Assembly: GCA_022495005.1 (NCBI GenBank)
Contig: JAGYXB010000028.1
Span: forward strand, 62,001-126,000
From: Rhyacophila brunnea
Taxonomy: Eukaryota > Arthropoda > Insecta > Trichoptera > Rhyacophilidae
Reading direction: 5' to 3'
DNA: 64,000 bases
In this document: positions 34,541 to 44,800 of the stretch, in pieces
Layout: each line of letters opens with the position of its first letter
How positions within the stretch are numbered: the stretch's first letter is position 1
Notes under the pieces: generated by a model
What the model saw: the letters and a program-made list of their open reading frames with translations, nothing else
What the model was told of the DNA's origin: nothing
The model's database searches: none
Made by a program: the position numbers and the translations under genes

Positions 34541-34735
34541 TGTAATAATAAGATGCGGTCCGATTCAACAAATTCAGATTTTATTACATTTTTAACAATT
34601 TTTTTTTTACTTAAAATAAAAAATATATATTTTTTTAATGTTTTCAGATACATTTGTTTATTAATTAATACAGTTGAAATTGTAAATTATCAAAAAACTC
34701 AATTTGCAAGCTCTGTATTTTTCCGCTAGGTGCCT
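34541..34735 (-). repeat. AT-rich dispersed repeat, partner of 62-300
   Basis: The reverse complement contains CAAAAA/AATACAGAGCTTGCAA and TAATTTACAATTTCAACTG-type sequence, parallel to 62-300. Non-coding. Confidence 0.5.
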
Positions 34736-35472
34736 CTTTAAAAACTTTCACCTTAATGTGTAATGTAATTTATTGTCCCCCATTGGATACTTGAATCCTG
34801 GAGTTATATATAGACCTAAGACGCTATCATATATTAAAGTGTTTTATTATTTAAACAATACACGTATCTAAAATATAAAAAAAGATGTTTCAAAATAGGT
34901 ACAACGATGAACTGATAATAAAAAAAGCTTCCCTTATTACTAGTATTTTGTGAAAGTTTCTATCATTAAAACGTTGTTTGATCAAATGTAGGTGAAGATA
35001 GAGATTTTTTATTAATAATTCAGTTTTAATGTATTTTATATTTAATTTAAGAGACATTCATGTTCTGCACTTTTGTGTCTAGCCACGGGATCGAACACAC
35101 GACCCACGGCATCATAGACGGTCTTTTTAAAAAGTGTCATTATCACACTATATATTGTAATATATACAGGTTATGCATACGAAATGGAATATAGGTGGAA
35201 CATCCATCACAAAATAAAATTGAAACTCAGATGTTTTTTAAAATGTATATTTGATTTACAGCAAGGAGTGTTATGAGACGATGGCTAAAAACCGTTGTCG
35301 GAAATATAATATCGTGGAGTTATTGCCAAAAGTTTGTAAGTCTTAAAAGTAATGGTCATTTAGATATAATCTATAGAATCAGTCGTGTAAACCTAGTTGA
35401 ATTTAAATATTTTGATAGATTGGAGTATATTTTATTGTTTAGTACGTTAAATAGCCCACATTATCTAATAAC
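34736..35472. other. Intergenic DNA; weak first-exon candidate only
   Basis: Mostly AT-rich. At 35273-35335 a 21-codon open stretch beginning MRRWLKTVVGNIISW ends at a consensus donor GTAAGT (35336-35341) in phase 0. That phase would fit the fibroin main exon 2.8 kb downstream. Its core is not a convincing signal peptide, so I do not call it exon 1. Confidence 0.2.
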
Positions 35473-35486
35473 TATACAAAGGTTAT

Positions 35487-35944
35487 ATAATGTTTGAGGC
35501 TTTCACGGCTGTTTTTTATCGTAGTATATTCTTGGGTTTTCACCGTGTCTCCTTCTTCCTTCTTTACTCGACGTTTCGGGCTCGTTGCAGAGGCCATTAT
35601 CAAGAGATATGTTTTATGATGAAATGTAGTGTAGGTATGTGAATGTAAACGTTGCTCTTAGAATGTCAAAAGGAATCCGATTATCTAAGAGCAAACGTTG
35701 CTCAGAGTAATCTATCAATCATTACGACCGGGGATACCGGCTCGAATATTAGATTTTGCTGATAGTGCCGGAAGCCATGACGTTTTTAACCGTAATCCAT
35801 CATCAGAGCAACGTTTACATTCACATACCTACACTACATTTCATCATAAAACATATCTCTTGATAATGGCCTCTGCAACGAGCCCGAAACGTCGAGTAAA
35901 GAAGGAAGAAGGAGACACGGTGAAAACCTAAGAATATACTACGA
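35487..35944. mobile_element. Snap-back element with 142-bp arms (Penelope-type terminal repeat suspected)
   Basis: 35517-35658 and 35805-35946 are inverted partners over 142 bp with very few mismatches and a spacer of about 146 bp. The direct repeat TATACAAAGGTTAT occurs at 35473-35486 and 35945-35958, bracketing the structure like a target duplication. Each arm contains GCAACGAGCCCGAAACGTCG preceded by TTGATAATGGCCTCT. This resembles a hammerhead-type core layout (UGAUNA - stem - CGAAAC) of the kind known in Penelope-like elements, but with changed core bases. Confidence 0.6.
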
Positions 35945-36050
35945 TATACAAAGGTTATTTGTTACGAAATCACCATATTTACAAACCTTTGGCAGGCAAG
36001 ATTGTACACATACATATTTAGCTGAATCCACATAACTATCCATGTCCGAT

Positions 36051-36268
36051 CCTAAGATCATATAGGCCTCCACAGAGTGGAGGTTTGTGTTAAAAGATTT
36101 CGTTTCTACGAGAAATGAATGTCAGCCCCTTGCTCAACCTATTAGGCTCATACTATAACGTATACACAAATTGAAAAACAATATGTGTACTTGCTAGAGC
36201 CAGGATTCGAACCTGGGACCCACCCACGAAGCTATAGGCTGACGCTTCACCACGCGGCCATCGTTGGT
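36051..36268 (-). mobile_element. SINE-A copy, near full length
   Basis: On -, the head CCAACGATGGCCGCGTGGTG, box B GGTTCGAATCC and tail CTCTGTGGAGGCC / GGATCGGACATGG match 30676-30902. This is the SINE closest to the fibroin gene. Confidence 0.8.
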
Positions 36269-37721
36269 ATACTATACTATATAATATAAGTATACTTACA
36301 TTAACTCAAAATACCAAAAATGTTGACATTTGGCATAAAAACCACGATATCCAAAGAAATGTTATTAATTATTAATAATATGTTATAACCAACGGGAAAT
36401 GGACACTCGGGCAACGGTCTCCGAGGTTTTGGATGATTTAGAAGGACTGGCAATGAATAAGGATGATACCTTAGACGATGATACAGATGACTCCACGTCG
36501 TAGTTTGAAGTGGGTCACAAGGATCTCTTAATTTGAAAAAATATAGCAGTATTTTTCAATATTTTTTATGTCACGGCACACTTTTCAAATTATAATTTTT
36601 TTCCGGCACACTGAAGAATATTAAATTTGAATGCTTCGCCTGCCAGAGGTATCGAGCGGAAAAATACGAAGCATGCAATTTAAGACAATTTATTGATACA
36701 AATGATCATTAATCAACTGAAATTCTACTAAGTAAAGAGTCTATTAATAATTTATTGTGTTTTAATTAATCAATACGTATCAATTTAAATAATAGTATAT
36801 AATGTAAATTTGTTAAAGGATCCCGAGTCACTGTTACACATCGATGCTTATATGTTGGCATCTCATAACTGGCATTTAACATTTTCGATATGTATAATTA
36901 AAATGTTATAAAAAAATCAGGTAATCAAATTAAACAAAAAAAAAAAATACAGTTACTTACCTTAAAAAAACTAAATTATTTTTGCTATTGTATTTTTGTT
37001 TTTATTTAATTTCATTTGTTTTTCTATAACATTTACTATAACTTTCAAACATGTTAAATCTCAAATACGAGGTGTCAACTTATGAGCATCGATATTACTT
37101 TATACATTTATCATTAAAATTATGTTTTTTTTAAGTTTTGAATATATTATTATATATTTATTTGAAAAATATTGATTTTCATAAAAAATTAAAAATGTGG
37201 AAAATTTGAAATCCTTCTTATTTATATAAACGAGGATAAGATATAAAAAACAACATTTTCACAAAATTATGACATCTGAGGTTTTAACAGATAAATGTTA
37301 TTTTTTTTCAATGGCGCACAAAATTGTATAATTGCTAATTGATTTTTAAATGCAAATAACACGTTAATTACAAAATTAATTAAATGGGACCGTAAGCATT
37401 GATTAGGCAATATGTTATGTTATTCAATCATGCTACGTAGGTACTAACTAAGGTTTACAATACCGAATGTATATGTTTCAAAAGCCCCTAAAACGATTTT
37501 AGGTAGCTCTGAGAAAAATGATAAAAACCATTTTAGGTATTTTTGAGAAAAATGAGAAAAAAATTATATCTATTAAATATGTGAACTTTATGTATTTATT
37601 TTTTAATTTGTTACATTCTAAAGAGTATTTTGGCTTTCCATTTTAGGGGTTTAGGGGTTTTTTTTACATATTAATTATTAAAGAAAATAATATGAATAAC
37701 TATAAATATTAAGATGACACT
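36269..37721. other. Region upstream of fibroin main exon; no exon recognised
   Basis: This should hold intron 1 and perhaps exon 1 and the promoter of the fibroin gene. A 34-codon open stretch at 36399-36503 (MDTRATVSEVLDDLEGLAMN..., acidic end, stop) is not a signal peptide and is unassigned. The rest is AT-rich, with diverged repeat relatives of 4290-4440 (near 36990-37110). I found no convincing TATA box with a signal-peptide exon. Confidence 0.35.
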
Positions 37722-38045
37722 ATTTCAAAATTGCTCGAGTGTCGTGCTCGATATAATATACGAGGCCTTTGTATTTGAATAAAAGGGATTTTGTATTATG
37801 AACGCCCCAGAGCTAATGAGGCAACGCGTGTCCGGTTCACTTTTGCATCGGCCGCTACATTTTCAAACCGCTAATAAACTTATTTTTATTACCGCAGCCA
37901 GTTTGATGTTCTAATTTATAACGTGAAATTATGCATAGACTCATTAGCTCTGGAGCGTTCATAAACATAATACAAAGGACCCTTTATTCGAATACAAAGG
38001 CCTTCTTACTATATACGAGCGAAACACCGGTGTCGCTTCTGAAAC
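37722..38045. mobile_element. MITE with about 95-bp terminal inverted repeats, next to the fibroin exon
   Basis: The left arm runs from ATTTCAAAATTGCTCGAGTG through AGGCCTTTGTATTTGAATAA to CCCCAGAGCTAATGAG. The right arm (37943-38045) is its imperfect inverse, CTCATTAGCTCTGGAGCGTT ... TTCGAATACAAAGGCCTT ... CACCGGTGTCGCTTCTGAAAC. Non-coding. It ends about 100 bp before the splice acceptor of the fibroin main exon, so it lies in the presumed intron 1. Confidence 0.8.
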
Positions 38046-38130
38046 GGGGGTATGTTTGTGGTACCTATATGAAAACGGTATGTATTATGTAAGGAATTAT
38101 TCAATAATTGAAACACGGATTTAAGAACAA

Positions 38131-38144
38131 TAATTGTCTTACAG
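38131..38144 (+). promoter_or_regulatory. Splice acceptor of the fibroin main exon
   Basis: TAATTGTCTTACAG is a pyrimidine-rich stretch ending in AG directly before the open frame ATT AAC ATC GCA GGA. Upstream the frame meets a TGA at 38109. h-fibroin genes of moths and caddisflies have a very short first exon, one intron and a giant second exon, which this fits. The frame across the junction would be phase 0. Confidence 0.65.
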
Positions 38145-38800
38145 ATTAACATCGCAGGATCTTCGTCGGTAATAGACAAATTGGAAGATTTGTTAACGCA
38201 CGGACATCACGGACACCATTGGGAGGGAACAGATGGCTTACATGAAAGAATCTTGCAAGAGGATGACGTCATCGAGGCAAATAGTAAAGGTGAAATTATC
38301 GAAAAGATAACTTCTCGCAAAGAAATTCTAACTGATAATTCTGAATCGTACAGCGAATCAGACTCATCGGAGGATAGTGGAAGTACAGAAAAGATTATCA
38401 AACAGATCATTATAATACAAGAAAAACCGAAGCATGGACATCATCACATGAAAGAAAAGATTTATGAAGAAGAAATTGTTATCAAGAAAATTGGGGATCT
38501 ACCTAAAAATCATATAAATCTTGAAAAACCTTGTGAGGGAAAATATCCAGAAGTAAAAAGCTGGGAGCACAAGAAACCCAAACATAAATCAATTTCAAGC
38601 AGCAGATCAATTTCTATTGAACGTATAGTAAGACCAGCTGTAATCACTAGCATTCATAAATCTATATCATCCTCAAAATCTCTAGAAAGAGAAAGAGGAC
38701 ATCATTACGGACCACACAAAGGAAAAGAATGGAAACACCATGGACATAAAAAGAGCGCATCACATTCCGCAAGTCACTCTATCTCGATCGAACAATTTGT
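38145..38800 (+). other. Fibroin N-terminal non-repetitive domain
   Basis: Begins INIAGSSSVIDKLEDLLTHG, then DDVIEANSKGEIIEKITSRK and, after an acidic Ser/Asp/Glu stretch, EKIIKQIIIIQEKPKHGHHH and KEKIYEEEIVIKKIGDL. The order 'DxxI..xxGxIIExIT.+K ... EKxIKxxII ... I.EE.xxxK' parallels the conserved N-terminal domain of moth heavy-chain fibroin (DEIIRDASGAVIEEQITTKK ... EKMIKTFVI ... IVEEDVLMK). In that protein the domain drives pH-dependent assembly. It grades into diverged first repeats (RSISIERIVRPAVITSIHKS at 38600-38670). Codons here are AT-rich, unlike the core. Confidence 0.85.
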
Positions 38801-41800
38801 CAGCCCCAGCGTATGGACCAGCATTCACGAATCAGTATCCTCATCTCACTCAGTATCAGTCGAGAGGCCAAGGAGAATCATCAGCCCGGTCGTATACACA
38901 GACTACTCCATCTCCAGATATTCGTCAGAATCTTCCGAGGGCGGCAGACGCGGAGGATGGGGAGGTCTCGATGGTCACGGAGGACACGGTAATGGCGGCC
39001 ACGGAGGACTCGGTGACTTGGGCGGTCTGGGTGGTCTTGGAGGCCACGGAGGACACGGTCACGGCGGTTTTGGAGGACTCGGCGGTCTGGGAGGACTTGG
39101 TGGTCTTGGAGGTCACGGAGGACTCTTTGGACCCGGAGGAAAGAGAGGATGGGGTAAGCACGGACACGGAGGTGGCAGCGCCTCATCGTCCTCAAGTCGA
39201 TCGATCTCAATCGAAAGAGTTGTCAGCCCCGGCGTATGGACCAGCATTCGCAAATCAGTATCCTCATCTCACTCAGTATCAGTCGAGAGGCCGAGGAGAA
39301 TCATCAGCCCGGTCGTATACACAGACTACTCCATCTCCGGATCTTCGTCAGGATCTTCCGAAGGCGGCAGACGCGGAGGATGGGGAGGTCTCGGTGGTCA
39401 CGGAGGACACGGTCACGGCGGCCACGGAAGACTCGGTGACTTGGGCGGTCTGGGTGGTCTTGGAGGCCACGGAGGACACTTAGGACCCGGAGGAAAGAGA
39501 GGATGGGGAAGGCACGGACACGGAGGTGGCAGCGCCTCATCGTCTTCGAGTCGATCGATCTCAATCGAACAAGTTGTCAGACCCGGCGTATGGACCAGCA
39601 TTCACGAATCAGTATCCTCATCTCACTCAGTATCAGTCGAGAGGCCGAGGAGAATCATCAGCCCGGTCGTATACACAGACTACTCCATCTCCGGATCTTC
39701 GTCAGGATCTTCCGAGGGCGGAAGACGTGGAGGATGGGGAGGTCTCGGTGGTCACGGCGGCCACGGAGGACTCGGTCACGGCGGTCTTGGAGGACTCGGC
39801 GGTCTGGGAGGCCTTGGTGGTCTGGGAGGCCTTGGTGGTCTTGGAGGTCACAGAGGACTCTTAGGACCCGGAGGAAAGAGAGGATGGGGTAAGCACGGAC
39901 ACGGAGGTGGCAGCGCCTCATCGTCCTCAAGTCGATCGATCTCAATCGAACAAGTTGTCAGCCCCGGGGTATGGACCAGCATTCGCGAATCAGTATCCTC
40001 ATCTCACTCAGTATCAGTCGAGAGGCCGAGGAGAATCATCAGCCCGGTCGTATACACAGACTACTCAATCTCCAGATCTTCGTCAGGATCTTCCGAAGGC
40101 GGCAGACGCAGAGGAAGGGGAGGTCTCGGTGGTCACGGCGGCTACGGAGGACTCGGTCACGGCGGTATTGGAGGACTCGGCGGTCTGGGAGGCCTCGGCG
40201 GTCTCGGAGGCCTTGGTGGTCTTGGAGGCCACGGAGGACTCTTAGGACCCGAAGGAAAGAGAGGATGGGGTAAGCACGGACACGGAGGTGGCAGCGCCTC
40301 ATCGTCTTCAAGTCGATCGATCTCAATCGAAAGAGTTGTCAGCCCCGGCGTATGGACCAGCATTCACGAATCAGTATCTTCATCTCACTCAGTATCAGTC
40401 GAGAGGCCGAGGAGAATCATCAGCCCGGTCGTATACACAGACTACTCAATCTCCGGATCTTCGTCAGGATCTTCCGAGGGCGGCAGACGCGGAGGATGGG
40501 GAGGTCTCGGTGGTCACGGCGGCCACGGAGGACTCGGTCACGGCGGTCTTGGAGGACTCGGCGGTCTGGAAGGCCTTGGTGGTCTTGGAGGTCACGGAGG
40601 ACTCATAGGACCCGGAGGAAAGAGAGGATGGGGTAGGCACGGACACGGAGGTGGCAGCGCCTCATCGTCCTCGAGTCGATCGATTTCAATCGAAAGAGTT
40701 GTCAGCCCCGGCGTATGGACCAGCATTCACGAATCAGTTTCCTCATCTCACTCGGTATCAGTCGAGGGGCCGAGGAGAATCATCAGCCCGGTCGTATACA
40801 CAGACTACTCCATCTCCGGATCTTCGTCAGGATCTTCCGAGGGCGGCAGACGCGGAGGATGGGGAGGTCTCGGTGGTCACGGAGGACACGGAGGACTCGG
40901 CGGTCTGGGTGGTCTTGGAGGCCACGGAGGACACGGTCACGGCGGTCTTGGAGGACTCGGCGGTCTGGGAGGCCTTGGTGGTCTTGGAGGTCACGGAGGA
41001 CTCTTAGGACCGGAGGAAAGAGAGGATGGGGTAGGCACGGACACGGAGGTGGCAGCGCCTCATCGTCTTCGAGTCGATCGATCTCAATAGAACAAGTTGT
41101 CAGCCCCGGCGTATGGACCAGCATTCACGAATCAGTATCCTCATCTCACTCAGTATCAGTCGAGAGGCCGAGAAGAATCATCAGCCCGGTCGTATACACA
41201 GACTACTCCATCTCCGGATCTTCGTCAGGATCTTCCGAGGGCGGCAGACGCGGAGGATGGGGAGGTCTCGGTGGTCACGGAGGACACGGTCACGGCGGCC
41301 AGGGAGGACTCGGTGACTTGAGCGGTCTGGGTGGTCTTGGAGGCCACGGAGGACTCTTAGGACCCGGAGGAAAGAGAGGATGGGGTAGGCACGGACACGG
41401 AGGTGGCAGCGCCTCATCCTCTGAGTCGATCGATCTCAATCGAACAAGTTGTCAGCCCCGGCGTATGGACCAGCATTCACGAATCAGTATCCTCATCTCA
41501 CTCAGTATCAGTCGAGAGGCCAAGGAGAATCATCAGCCCGGTCGTATACACAGACTACTCCATCTCCGGATCTTCGTCAGGATCTTCCGAGGGCGGCAAA
41601 CGCGGAGGATGGGGAGGTCTCGGTGGTCACGACGGCCACGGAGGACTCGGTCACGGCGGTCTTGGAGGACTCGGCGGTCTCGGAGGCCTTGGTGGTCTTG
41701 GAGGCCACGGAGGACTCTTAGGACCCGGAGGAAAGAGAGGATGGGGTAGGCACGGACACGGAGGTGGCAGCGCCTCATCGTCTCGAGTCGATCGATCTCA

Positions 41801-44800
41801 ATCGAACAAGTTGTCAGACCCGGCGTATGGACCAGCATTCACGAATCAGTATCCTCATCTCACTCAGTATCAGTCGAGAGGCCGAGGAGAATCATCAGCC
41901 CGGTCGTATACACAGACTACTCCATCTCCGGATCTTCGTCAGGATCTTCCGAGGGCGGCAGACGCAGAGGATGGGGAGGTCTCGGTGGTCACGGCAGCCA
42001 CGGAGGACTCGGTCACGGCGGTCTTGGAGGACTCGGCGGTCTGGGAGGCCTTGGTGGTCTTGGAGGTCACGGAGGACTCTTAGGACCCGGCGGAAAGAGA
42101 GGATGGGGTAGGCACGGACACGGAGGTGGCAGCGCCTCATCGTCCTCGAGTCGATCGATTTCAATCGAAAGAGTTGTCAGCCCCGGCGTATGGACCAGCA
42201 TTCACGAATCAGTTTCCTCATCTCACTCGGTATCAGTCGAGAGGCCAAGGAGAATCATCAGCCCGGTCGTATACACAGACTACTCCATCTCCGGATCTTC
42301 GTCAGGATCTTCCGAGGGCGGCAGACGCGGAGGATGGGGAGGTCTCGGTGGTCACGGAGGACACGGAGGACTCGGTCACGGCGGTTTTGGAGGACTCGGC
42401 GGTCTGGGTGGTCTTGGAGGCCACGGAGGACACGGTCACGGCGGTCTTGGAGGACTCGGTCACGGCGGTCTTGGAGGACTCGGAGGTCACGGAGGACTCT
42501 TAGGACCCGGAGGAAAGAGAGGATGGGGTAGGCACGGACACGGAGGTGACAGCGCCTCATCGTCCTCGAGTCGATCGATCTCAATCGAAAGAGTTGTCAG
42601 CCCCGGCGTATGGACCAGCATTCACGAATCAGTATCCTCATCTCATTCAGTATCAGTCGAGAGGCCGAGGAGAATCATCAGCCCGGTCGTATACACAGAC
42701 TACTCCATCTCCGGATCTTCGTCAGGATCTTCCGAGGGCGGCAGACGCGGAGGATGGGGAGGTCTCGGTGGTCACGGAGGACACGGTCACGGCGGCCACG
42801 GAGGACTCGGTGACTTGGGCGGTCTGGGTGGTCTTGGAGGCCACGGAGGACACGGTCACGGCGGTCTTGGAGGACTCGGCGGTCTGGGAGGCCTTGGTGG
42901 TCTTGGAGGTCACGGAGGACTCTTAGGACCCGGAGGAAAGAAAGGATGGGGTAGGCACGGACACGGAGGTGGCAGCGCCTCATCGTCCTCGAGTCGATCG
43001 ATTTCAATCGAAAGAGTTGTCAGCCCCGGCGTATGGACCAGCATTCACGAATCAGTTTCCTCATCTCACTCGGTATCAGTCGAGAGGCCAAGGAGAATCA
43101 TCAGCCCGGTCGTATACACAGACTACTCCATCTCCGGATCTTCGTCAGGATCTTCCGAGGGCGGCAGACGCGGAGGATGTGGAGGTCTCGGTGGTCACGG
43201 AGGACACGGAGGACTCGGTCACGGCGGTCTTGGAGGACTCGGCGGTCTGGGAGGCCTTGGTGGTCTTGGAGGTCACGGAGGACTCTTAGGACCCGGAGGA
43301 AAGAGAGGATGGGGTAGGCACGGACACGGAGGTGGCAGCGCCTCATCGTCCTCGAGTCGATCGATTTCAATCGAAAGAGTTGTCAGCCCCGGCGTATGGA
43401 CCAGCATTCACGAATCAGTTTCCTCATCTCACTCGGTATCAGTCGAGAGGCCAAGGAGAATCATCAGCCCGGTCGTATACACAGACTACTCCATCTCCGG
43501 ATCTTCGTCAGGATCTTCCGAGGGCGGCAGACGCGGAGGATGTGGAGGTCTCGGTGGTCACGGAGGACACGGAGGACTCGGTCACGGCGGTCTTGGAGGA
43601 CTCGGCGGTCTGGGTGGTCTTGGAGGACTCGGTCACGGCGGTCTTGGAGGACTCGGAGATCACGGAGGACTCTTAGGACCCGGAGGTGACAGCGCCTCAT
43701 CGTCCTCGAGTCGATCGATCTCAATCGAAAGAGTTGTCAGCCCCGGCGTATGGACCAGCATTCACGAATCAGTATCCTCATCTCACTCAGTATCAGTCGA
43801 GGCCGAGAGAATCATCAGCCCGGTCGCACACAGACTACTCCATCTCCGGATCTTCGTCAGGATCTTCCGAGGGCGGCAGATGCGGAGTGCGATGGGGAGG
43901 TCCGGTGTCACGCCGGAGACACGGTCACGGCGGCCACGGAGGATCTGCAGGACGGCGGTCTGGGTGGTCTTGAGGCCACGGAGGACACGGTGGTCACGGC
44001 GGTCTTGGAGGACTCGGCGGTCTGGGAGGCCTTGGTGGTCTTGGAGGTCACGGAGGACTCTTAGGACCCGGAGGAAAGAGAGGATGGGGTAGGCACGGAC
44101 ACAGAGGTGGCAGCGCCTCATCGTCCTCGAGTCGATCGATCTCAATCGAAAGAGTTGTCAGCCCCGGCGTATGGACCAGCATTCACGAATCAGTATCCTC
44201 ATCTCACTCAGTATCAGTCGAGAGGCTGAGGAGAATCATCAGCCCGGTCGTATACACAGACTACTCCATCTCCGATCTTCTGCCAGATCGGAGGGCAGGC
44301 AGACGGAGGATGGGAGGGCTGGTGGCGACACGCAGGTCACGGCGGGCCACGAGGACTCGGGTGGACGGAGCGGTCTGGGTGGTCTTGGGAGGCCACGGAG
44401 GACACGGTCACGGCGGTCTTGGAGGACTCCGGTCTTGGGATCTTGGTATTGGAGGTCACGGAGGACTCTTAGGACCCGAGGAAAGAGAGGATGTGGTAGG
44501 CACGGACACGGAGGTGGCAGCGCCTCATCGTCCTCGAGTCGATCGATCTCAATCGAAAGAGTGTTCAGCCCCGGCGTATGGACCAGCATTCACGAATCAG
44601 TATCCTCATCTCACTCAGTATCAGTCGAGAGGCCGAGGAGAATCATCAGCCCGGTCGTATACACAGACTACTCCATCTCCGGATCTTCGTCAGGATCTTC
44701 CGAGGGCGGTGGACGCGGAGGATGGGGAGGTCTCGGTGGTCACGGAGGACTCGGTAACTTGGGCGGTCTGGGTGGTCTTGGAGGCCACGGAGGACACGGT

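Noticed and set aside
35273..35497. Possible fibroin exon 1 (MRRWLKTVVGNIISW... with GTAAGT donor)
   Set aside because: Phase and donor fit, but the hydrophobic core is interrupted by Lys and Asn and polar residues, and there is no promoter evidence. Kept only as a weak candidate.
36399..36503. 34-codon acidic ORF (MDTRATVSEVLDDLEG...) as a coding exon
   Set aside because: Too short, no splice sites clearly placed, no family match. It lies in the presumed fibroin intron and may be an element remnant.
38071..38080. ATGAAAACG followed by GTATGT as a minimal first exon with a 65-bp intron
   Set aside because: It would give a three-residue exon and no signal peptide, which a secreted silk protein needs.
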